In this document: positions 55,080 through 64,000 of the stretch, one piece after another
How the letters are laid out: each line of letters begins with the position of its first letter
Position numbering within the stretch: the first letter of the stretch is position 1
NCBI GenBank assembly: GCA_963931865.1
Contig: OZ007512.1
Coordinates: forward strand, 9,495,160 to 9,559,159
Length of the DNA: 64,000 nt
Origin: Axinella damicornis
Taxonomy: Eukaryota > Porifera > Demospongiae > Axinellida > Axinellidae
Reading direction: 5' to 3'
The notes under the pieces: generated by a model
Told to the model about the DNA's origin: nothing
Seen by the model: the letters and a program-made list of their open reading frames with translations, nothing else
Databases searched by the model: none
Program-made: the position numbers and the translations under genes

Positions 55080-57750
55080 GCATATACAACTCGCTGCTGC
55101 AGCAGCAACAGGCTTTCCTGAAAGCAAACACTGATATGATCCATTACAAGGCATGATCTAATCTAACATGGGGAAATTCAATTCCCGGAATTCATGGGCA
55201 TAAAGATCTAACTTATCGCAAGTACATTGTAGCTAGATTGACAAGCCTATCCAATCATCCTGGAACAGTATTTCTAGAACACCACAGGGAACTGAATACA
55301 AAGAACTGAAATCATTCCTGATAGCTACAGTTGAATACCCTTGTTCCTGGGACATTAACCACACACACAAATGTTGGAATGGCATACATCCATTCTGCAT
55401 TCAGCTCCATTCAGCAACAAATTCAATTCAGAGAACGTATGCATGGTGATTGGTGGAAGTAACTGGTGGTCAGTGTATAATTTATAATTAGGCTGCTCAG
55501 CTTAGGACTGAAGCCCCAGTACATGTACAAGTTACTATGAATGGAAGTAACAAGAAACAGATCATAATTTCTAGGAAAAGATTAAGCCAAACAAGTGCAT
55601 GGACAGTTCTCAGTCTTCTGATCCCTCACCATCATCCTCTTAGACAACTGCTCACCACCTCCTCTGAAGCAGTGAAGCTTCTTGAACAGACTTGTGAATC
55701 GTATATGCCAAGAGGGCAGTCCCGAGTATCTTGGTATTTGTTGGAACATGAATGAGCTCCTGGTAGCCAAAGGGCATTGGCCTGGAGTGGGTTATACGTG
55801 TGAGTACACATTCAAGGCAAATCTAGAGGCTGTGCTAGTGGCTATAGTCAAGAAGTGAAAAAAAATTGTTCTCGGTAGCTAGCCAAGATAATTGGATAGG
55901 CTTGTCAATCTAGCTACTTGCGATAAGTTAGATCTTTATGCCCATGAATTCCGGGAATTGAATTTCCCCACGTTAGATTAGATCATGCCTTGTAATGGAT
56001 CATATCAGTGTTTGCTTTCAGGAAAGCCTGTTGCTGCTGCAGCAGGTTGTATATGCATCTAGAACAGTATTTCTAGAACACCACTGGGAACTGAATACAA
56101 AGGACTGAAATCATTCCTGATAGCTACAGTTGAATACCCTTGTTCCTGGGGCATTAACCACACACACAAATGTAGAAATGGCATACATCCATGTAAGAGG
56201 AAGCTAGCCCAGATTATCTTACAACCATATCCTACTCATCTTAACCACTGAACATCTGTGAGAGAATCACCATGGCACCGGCAGCGCGCCATCATGAAGG
56301 CCACCCTACTTACCGCAAGTTTGAAGTGCAGTTGTAGTGACAGATGTTCATGCTGGACAGCTTCCTCTGAGGTTGCTTTATGCATATCTAGTATAGCTAT
56401 AGCTTCGAATGAAGCTCTTGTTACCGGCTGAAATGCCCTCTGTAACCATGGTAACCACTCATTGTGGTTAGAATGGTTAGACTCCATGCATGATGCACTC
56501 TGCATGTATATAAGTCACCATAGCAGGGATTACCACCTCATTGCTGTTGCAAGTCAATGTGGCCCAATTTACTTCAGTGGAAGAACCCCAAGAAGCCGAG
56601 AACACTTACATAACCCTACGTGAGTTAAATGCTTGATTGAACTGTCTGCTAGAATGTGCACTGAAGTAGTTAAATGCTACGCACTGTTCAGGGCTCCTAG
56701 CCGGGGGGGGGGGGGGGGGGGGGTTCGAGGGGTTTGATGGAACCCCCCTAGATTCTGGGACCTATATAATATCATAGACTTGGTAGAGTCTATATGTAGG
56801 GATAGAGCAGACACACAATTAATATTATGCTAATAGCTACATAAAAATCTTTTAAAATCTTTCAAAATCTCAAAAACGGGCAGCATATAGCTAAGCCTCT
56901 GTGACAACTTACTATTCATCTTTGAGTGTTTTCCTGGCCAAGAAGACTCCCAGTGCCGTGAAAGTACCGCACCAGAAAGTCGCCAAACCGCCAAAATTGT
57001 TTTCTTCTTTGTGTACTGTGGAGTGAATGCTATCAAGTATGCTTCTACAAAAATGAGGTAAGCAAGTTATGGAGATGTACGGATAGCAGAACAGCAAAAC
57101 GTATATACATGTGTAACAGGGATGATGGCATAAAACACCGTGCAGTATACCTACATAATTATTTTTATTTAATATATAATAATATACATGTATTAGGTGG
57201 AAAGATATGTAACATCTATCCTCATTTAGAACCCCCCTAGACCAAATATTAGGCAGAAGAACCCCCTAGATTGGAGGCTGGCTACAGGCCTGTCATGGTT
57301 GGGTTTTCATTGTTTTGCAGTAAGACTACTTCTGAGCTGTTCCTTCATCCGGTGTTTGGTATATACTGCTGGCAGCAGACACCTCTATATTTCCATGAAC
57401 CCACTCTGAAAGGTATGCAGCTTTAACACCTGTCAAATATCATTTGTATGCAACTACTCTTCAAGGTATGAAAGGTGCATCGTTTGGAATCCGGGCAACA
57501 CTGTACTCATAGTGCTATCTACTTAGCATGTGCAGGGTAAAATTAATGTAATAAACTTACTGCCCGACCAATAAAATACGCTTCGATGTAGCTGTACCTA
57601 CATGTACCAGGTTTGGCACGTCAATATGTTACCAGACCCTGCAACATGTAAATTTGACTATCAGTCAATTGGGGAAGTGTTCCTCTTTCCCCAGCAGAAT
57701 TTATGATGGTAGCTACCGATTTCGTATTTTGTTAGGATAGCCAACAAATC
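55080..57750 (+). repeat. 5' flank of Pmp-repeat gene 2, right copy of the segmental duplication (rearranged)
   Basis: Blocks correspond to 44050-46857 but in altered order. The CAGCAGCAACAGGCTTTCCT segment (44570 equivalent) is at 55095 and again inverted at about 55880-56045. A G21 run at 56703-56723 sits where copy 1 has only five G (about 45457). No gene is recognised. Confidence 0.7.
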
Positions 57751-57920
57751 TGCAAGCTTTGAAGTAAATATCTCATTCCCAACGAATATAAAAGTCTTAA
57801 AAACATAAAACATAGCTAACTAGTTTTGCTTGTGAGCCTCGTGTGCATGTTTGGGGTCTGGGAACGAGAATAGAAATGCCCAAGAATTGAAGCTATTTGA
57901 TGATGTAATTCAAAGTATAG

Positions 57921-58204
57921 ACTAGGGGCAAAAAATTTTTCCCCAAAAATTCTATGGGATTTAGTGATGGCCTGTCACATTCCATGCACCTCACGAAAAA
58001 CCTAAGAAACAAGAGGAAATGCCATTAACCAACCTCAGTCCCATCCCATTTATTAAAAAAATGTAGAATTTAGGGATGGGATGGGACTGAGGCTGGTTAA
58101 TGGCATTTCCTCTTGTTTCTTAGGTTTTTCGTGAGGTGCATGGAATGTGACAGGCCATCACTAAATCCCATAGAATTTTTGGGGAAAAATTTTTTGCCCC
58201 TAGT
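57921..58204. mobile_element. 284-bp foldback element with arms of about 125 bp
   Basis: ACTAGGGGCAAAAAATTTTT ... CCTCAGTCCCATCCC is mirrored by GGGATGGGACTGAGG ... AAAAATTTTTTGCCCCTAGT, leaving a loop of about 35 bases (AT-rich). The arms look almost identical, so the insertion is young. There is no coding content. Confidence 0.9.
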
Positions 58205-58559
58205 TTGTGCACTTTTTTGAGCACATGAAATGCGTAGCTTATTAGTCATGGTATCACTGTAAGGGTACCCTGATGTCAGATTTTAAGTCATTGTTACTTA
58301 ATTACCATGTGAAGAAAGGAGAGCACAATGGTGGCAGTGATATATGGACGTGGATCGTCCGCTGGGGCACTGAGCAGGCTTTGATGCTCCATGAATTTTA
58401 CTTTGTTTTCCATGCGATAATGGAAGTTGAGATGAAAGATTAATTCAAGATGGGTTCAGTATAATATATGTTTGCAGAGAAATGATAATTACACTCCTGG
58501 TATAGAGAAAATTGTGCCGCGTAATGTATTCTAAATAATCTAAATAATTAATAAACGTT

Positions 58560-59150
58560 TGACTATTTCCGAAAGGCCTACAAAGATTCTGACTACATCG
58601 TCGTGATCGCTATGATACAGTGACACAAAATCAAAATAATCGTGCTGAAACTCACTTTGGTGGTAGAGATATGAACGCTTTTGTCTCGCCGTTGGCCGCC
58701 ATTGCTCGAGCGCTCTCTTCGACTTCCGGTGGCAGTACCGTTCTTAGGAAAGGCACACGAAGATTCTGACCACACGGCCGTGATCGCTGTCGTTCACTGA
58801 CGCTTACATGCCGAAACTCACCGTGCTGGCTAAGTTGTGAGTGCTGTAATAATGTCTTGTCTTCCTTTTGGTCGCCATTGCTCGCGATCGACTGAGCGTG
58901 GTTGCCACGTGGTATGTGCGTTAATTGGAACGTATTGCAATACTTAACTTGCGCTACGGCGCCGGCGGCAGGTTGCAACGCGGCTACTTTATGAATGGTA
59001 TTTGAGAGCACTCTAAATTATTTCTGATCTTCTCTGTATATAGCTATCATGGTACTCAGGTGATGAGTGATAATTGGAACGAACTGTCACACTTAGCTTG
59101 TGCTACCGTTTAACCGCGGCTATCAGGAGTGCGGTTGCCCCTCGTAATAA
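58560..59150 (-). repeat. SINE-like repeat cluster (two to three units)
   Basis: CGTCGTGATCGCTATGATAC, ACTCACTTTGGTGGTAGAG, GTCTCGCCGTTGGCCGCCAT, CTCGAGCGCTCTC and GGCACACGAAGATTCTGACC are in the same order as 36280-36560. A further TGATAATTGGAACGAACTGT ... ATCAGGAGTGCGGTTGCCCC unit at 59070-59145 matches 8180-8260. Confidence 0.6.
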
Positions 59151-60205
59151 GATCAATGGTTAGTACAAAGATTAATACAAGGAAGTGGGGATATGTAAGT
59201 ATAGGTATATATATATGTGAATATTACGAAAGTAGGTCAGCTTGGTACAAATCCCTCTTCACGGCGAGCCACCAGGTGAGGGATGGACACAGATTCAGCT
59301 GAAACGTCCTAAGGCAAGAAATGCGCATGCGCAATACAATGCCACACCCACCGCTCATTTTTTGTGGGCCTCAGAATGGCGTCGTGTGAGAAACCTTGGA
59401 GATCGTCGACGGCCAGAATCGCCGCTGTTGCCAGTATGCACACATGCCGACGAAAGGACTCTACTGCGGCTAAAGCGGTGTTGTTCTGTGCGTAAATGAG
59501 CTCAAGAACTCCTTCCGTTGGTGAGCTATGCTTGACTATGAGAAAGAAGAAAGAAGAAGAAAGAAGATGGCGAAATCGGACTTGTTCAGCGACTTGTTTC
59601 TCGACTCCTGCGTGCTCTAAGGTACGTTTGCGAGTGCTTTTGTGTGAATGCTAGGCAGTGTTATTCTGTCTGCATGCTTGGTTTGGGCCTTTGTAGCTTC
59701 TTTAGCCGTTTTCCTGCTAGTGCATAAGTATTGTAAATTCGAAATTTCCTTGGCCATCCCTAAATAGAGAACGCTATCGCGTTCTCTGATACCGTTTATA
59801 GTATTTCTAGTATTCGCATTATAACATCTATGACCCCAGTAGGGTCACATCGACTGGGAACGAGATATATATGGAGCTATAATATATATAGCTAGTTAGT
59901 CAGAATCCAAGCAGTTTCTGAAAGGTCAACCTACTGGGCCTCTGGAAAACTAGGTACGCTTTCCCTGCTCACCTTTTGGTCACAAAAGTTAGTGTCTCCG
60001 GAAGGATTATCAGGAGTTCATAGTCATGCAAGAGGGGAAGGAAGGAGAAAGTGTGCAACGACCATGCAAGAGACTACATTAATTTTAGAAAACTTCCCCA
60101 GGGTAGTGCTGCTAGCTAGCTACAATTTTGATTGGCTGCTTTGCCGCCTCTGCAGAGGTGTTGCATAGCTGTATACCTTGCTAGTCACTTTTGGATTCCA
60201 CAAGA

Positions 60206-60613
60206 TTCCTGGAATGTGCTCATGCTCAGCAACTTGCAATGCACCTGCTGTCACACAGACCATGTATTTGATTATTATGACAAAGTGGTCTTTGGCAATT
60301 CGCCAAACTGAATGCCCTCCAAAGAGAACAGCTGTGTTTACACTTACAAGCTACTTCCACCAGGCAAAAGAACTATCATGGAGTTCAACAGCAGCTAACT
60401 TGTATTCCATGCAGGTCAAGCTGCTGCCCAGCTTCGTAGCAATGCAAATTGATAGCTATTAGCAGTGCTGTTTGATTCATTAACGCTAAAGATTTTCGTA
60501 GAAAAGTACACATAATTATTATAGTCAATTGGAGTTTGCTATGATACAGTCATCTATTATACTAACATGTTTACGTAATTATCTAATACAGGGTAAAGCT
60601 GCAAGTAGGTGAC
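60206..60613 (+). repeat. Proximal 5' flank of Pmp-repeat gene 2 (duplicate of 46857-47181)
   Basis: TCCTGGAATGTGCTCATGCT through TCTAATACAGGGTAAAGCTG is nearly identical to copy 1, with a 75-bp extra stretch (60300-60380: GCCAAACTGAATGCCCTCCA...). The putative 3' splice site TCTAATACAG is conserved right before the ATG. Confidence 0.75.
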
Positions 60614-63600
60614 ATGATTGTTTCAGCAAAGCTTCACTTGGCTGGAATGGTGATTCCATTGGGTCTTCTCTTCCTGTCTATTGCTCATTCAGCAACTCAT
60701 TATGTGAGACCTACCTCAACCAATGCCACATGCCCACATTCTCCCGATCCTTGCCTGACCCTCACTGAGTATGGACGAAATTGTGACCAACAGTTCAATG
60801 TTTCAAAACTTGAACTGAAGCTCCTGCCTGGCATACACATTCTTGAGGTGAGCTTTACTGTGGCAAACGTTCAACATGTCAAACTCCTGGGAGACTCAAG
60901 TTCCACTAAAGTTTTTTGCACAGATGATGTCGGCATTGTATTTGTAAATGTTTCCGACTTGAGGATAGCTGGGTTGACGTTTGCTTCTTGTGGGCAACGT
61001 CATTTGTCACTTACACCACCGCATGACGAAGCTTCTCTGTCTCTGTACGGCTTGTTTGTTGATTCAGTGCAGCACACCGTGATCACAAACTGTACCTTTC
61101 AGAATAGCTCTGGCACTGCATTGGCTGTAGTTAACAGCAGTGCAGCTCTAGAAAACACTGGCTTCCTTGACAACGGTCAATTAAGATGCTCAGACGCAAC
61201 ACACTCTAGCACAACATGTTATCATGTTTCAGGAGGTGGAATACTTGTAGCCAAGAGCAGTCTCAACTTTACTGGTACCACTCTGTTTGCAAGGAATACA
61301 GCTGATAGTGGTGGTGGCACCTATATCAAAGAGATCAGCACTGTGGTCTTCAGTGGAACCAGCACATTTGCCAACAATTCTGCATCCAGTCGGTATTGTT
61401 CCAACAGATCCGCAAGTGGTGGTGGGGTCTTTGTAGAAGATAATAGCATTCTGACCCTCAGCGGAACTAACACTTTTGTCAGCAATTCTGCCACAAAGTG
61501 TCCGTTGGGTTCGGGTGGTGGGATCTATGCATATTGCAATACCACTGTGAATATGAATGAGAATACCACTTTCATACACAACTCAGCAATGATGGGTGGT
61601 GGGATGGGCGCAAGTAACCATACCACTGTGAACATGAATGGGAATACCACTTTCATACGCAATTCAGCTGTTTTGCAAGGTGGTGGGATCTATGCAGAGG
61701 ACCGCACCACTGTGAACACGAATAAGAATACCACTTTTGAAAATAACTTGGCTTTTAATTCTGGTGGTGGGATCTTTGCACAGAACCACACCATTCTGAA
61801 CATGACTGGTACAAGCACTTTCATATCTAATTTTGCTGGAGATTCTGGTGGTGGGATGTACACATATTACTATACAACTGTGAACATGAATGACAATACC
61901 TCTTTCATACACAACTCAGCACCGATGGGAGGTGGGATGCAAGTAAATAACCATACCACTGTGAACATGAATGGGAATACCACTTTCATGCACAACTCAG
62001 CTGCTTTGGATGGTGGTGGGATCAATGCATTCAACCATTCCACTGTGAACATGGATGGGAATACCACTTTCATGCACAACTCAGCTGCTTATGGTGGTGG
62101 GATCTATGCAAAGGACCGCACCACTGTGAACACGAATAAGAATACCACTTTTGAAAGTAACTTGGCTTCTAATTCTGGTGGTGGGATGTACACATATTAC
62201 TATACAACTGTGAACATGAATGACAATACCTCTTTCATACACAACTCAGCACCGATGGGAGGTGGGATGCAAGTAAATAACCATTCCACTGTGAACATGA
62301 ATGAGAATACCACTTTCATACACAATTCAGCTGATTTTTACGGTGGCGGGATCTATGCATATTACTATAACACTTTGAACATGAATGAGAATACCATTTT
62401 CATACACAACTTAGCATCTAATGGTGGTGGGATCAAAGCAATCGAGTCTATCACTGTGAACATGAATGGGAATACCACTTTCATACACAACTTAGCTGGT
62501 TATAGTGGTGGTGGGATCGATGCATTAGGCCATATCACTGTGAACATGGATGGGAATTAATACCACTTTCATGCACAACTCAGCTGCTTATGGTGGTGGG
62601 ATCTGTGCAAAGGACCGCACCACTGTGAACACGAATAAGAATACCACTTTTGAAAGTAACTTGGCTCTTAATTCTGGTGGTGGGATGTACACATATTACT
62701 ATACAACTGTGAACATGAATGACAATACCTCTTTCATACACAACTCAGCACCGATGGGAGGTGGGATGCAAGTAAATAACCATACCACTGTGAACATGAA
62801 TGGGAATACCACTTTCATGCACAACTCAGCTGCTTTGGATGGTGGTGGGATCAATGCATTCAACCATTCCACTGTGAACATGGATGGGAATACCACTTTC
62901 ATGCACAACTCAGCTGCTTATGGTGGTGGGATCTATGCAAAGGACCGCACCACTGTGAACACGAATAAGAATACCACTTTTGAAAGTAACTTGGCTTCTA
63001 ATTCTGGTGGTGGGATGTACACATATTACTATACAACTGTGAACATGAATGACAATACCTCTTTCATACACAACTCAGCACCGGTGGGAGGTGGGATGCA
63101 AGTAAATAACCATTCCACTGTGAACATGAATGAGAATACCACTTTCATACACAATTCAGCTAATTTTTATGGTGGCGGGATCTATGCATATTACTATAAC
63201 ACTTTGAACATGAATGAGAATACCATTTTCATACACAACTTAGCATCTAATGGTGGTGGGATCAAAGCAATCGAGTCTATCACTGTGAACATGAATGGGA
63301 ATACCACTTTCATACACAACTTAGCTGGTTATAGTGGTGGTGGGATCGATGCATTAGGCCATATCACTGTTTATTCAAGTTTCTCGGAAATCAAAGTAAA
63401 TGGCATCTGTAAAATTGCTAACAATTCAGCTGATCTTGATGGTGGTGGAGTATACTCAGACAGCAGCACTCTCTGGTTTGGAAACAGCTCTCTCAACAAC
63501 AATCAAGCACAAATTGGTGCAGGCATTTACTCAGACAATAGCACAATGAACCTGACAGGATACAATCACATTGAGGAAAATGTGGCCATCTTTTATGCTG

Positions 63601-64000
63601 CGGGGATCTATACGCGAAGGACTTTGCTGACTCTCACTGGAAACAATGCATTTCGACGTAATACAGCCATGAAAGAGGGAGGGGGGATCTATGCCACTGC
63701 AAACAGTGCACTCAGCTTCAGTGGTAACAACACATTTACAGACAGTGTGGCAAATGTTAGCGGTGGAGCTGTGAGTTTGAAGTATAGCATTTTGAAACTG
63801 GATGGCTACATCACTTTCAGAAACTGTATGGCAGCAAATGAAGGTGGAGCAATATTGGCATACAGCAGCCACGTGAAAGCAAATGGAAAAAGCATATTTA
63901 TATCCAACTCTGCAACAAGAGGTGGAGGAATCATCATACGATGGAGCTCTATGCATTTCTACAGTGGCAGTGAGTTGAAAGCTTTGAACAACTCAGCAGT
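60614..64000 (+). CDS. Pmp-repeat surface protein, copy 2 (frameshifted, runs off window)
   Basis: It starts with a signal peptide (IPLGLLFLSIAHSA) and follows copy 1 closely through the N-terminal region and repeats (GGGIYA, NTTFIHNSA, TTVNMNGN). The first frame stops at 62558-62560, where GGGAATTAATACC replaces the usual GGGAATACC, a 4-base insertion. The frame then stays open in another register to the window end with the same repeats, so the gene is either recently broken or mis-assembled. Near 63370 the repeat series jumps (HITVYSSFSEI), where copy 1 has a longer block, consistent with an internal recombination. The membrane tail must lie beyond base 64000. Function as for copy 1. Confidence 0.82.
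61740..63380 (+). repeat. Internal 829-bp tandem duplication in Pmp-repeat gene 2
   Basis: GGGATGTACACATATTACTA and about 650 following bases recur almost without change at a spacing of exactly 829 bp (for example 61853 and 62682). The 829 bp are 825 in-frame bases plus the 4-base frameshift insertion. Confidence 0.85.

Larger units (their letters stand above)
57751..60205. other. About 2.45-kb insertion splitting the duplicated flank
   Basis: Copy 1 reads AGCAAACAAATCCTGGAATG without a break at 46842-46861. In copy 2 the two halves (CCAACAAATC at 57741-57750 and TCCTGGAATG from 60207) are separated by 2.45 kb. The insert holds a foldback element (57921-58204), SINE-like repeats (58560-59150) and about 1 kb with no recognised gene (59150-60200). 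The 85-codon plus frame at 59242-59499 resembles nothing known. Confidence 0.6.

Noticed and set aside
59242..59499. 85-codon plus frame as a gene
   Set aside because: No domain, no good start context, and no splice partner. It lies in repeat-rich inserted DNA.

Overview
The window is animal nuclear DNA, most likely from a sponge (Porifera). Coding exons are short, with GT..AG introns. They are scattered among LINE fragments, foldback MITEs, SINE-like repeats, (GT)n and purine tracts, and many long poly-G/poly-C runs. The case for a sponge is the mix of gene families: Chlamydia-Pmp-type repeats fused to a multi-pass membrane tail, multi-Death-domain proteins, a dermatopontin-like protein and a WSC/aerolysin-like secreted protein. 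The species cannot be named from this sequence.

Layout. (1) 1.27-20.12 kb, minus strand: 26 exons with mutually compatible phases. Read 5'->3' on the minus strand they encode three Death-like domains, seven homologous Ser/Thr/Pro-rich mini-exons, and two tandem TKL-type (MLK/ZAK-like) kinase domains. The two kinase cassettes share exactly the same exon lengths. The 3' end lies beyond base 1 and the 5' end was not found. (2) 22.8-23.6 kb, minus: a dermatopontin-like secreted protein. (3) 24.7-27.3 kb: a divergent pair sharing a 186-bp promoter. One member is a small secreted acidic protein (minus); the other is a single-exon WSC-domain protein with an aerolysin-like C-terminal region (plus). 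(4) 27.5-33.5 kb: a minisatellite and diverged repeats, with no gene recognised. (5) 33.5-43.5 kb, minus: a complete seven-exon PP2A catalytic subunit gene of exactly 309 codons, whose C-terminus differs from the near-universal family ending. Its first intron carries a tyrosine-recombinase relic and a RecQ-like helicase relic. (6) 44-64 kb, plus: a segmental duplication carrying two copies of a long Pmp-repeat adhesin-like gene. Copy 1 (47.2-53.1 kb) has a signal peptide, a beta-helix-type repeat stalk, a Cys-rich segment and about eight membrane helices, with three frameshifts. Copy 2 (from 60.6 kb) has one frameshift and an internal 829-bp duplication, and runs off the window.

How the genes fit together. 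These genes form no operon or pathway. Several, however, encode parts typical of invertebrate surface recognition and innate signalling: a Death-domain kinase, Pmp-type surface proteins, and a WSC/aerolysin-like secreted protein. The strongest candidate for something undescribed is the predicted triple-Death / mini-exon array / double-kinase gene. All gene models here are read by eye from splice-site sequence and phase. Transcript data would be needed to confirm them.
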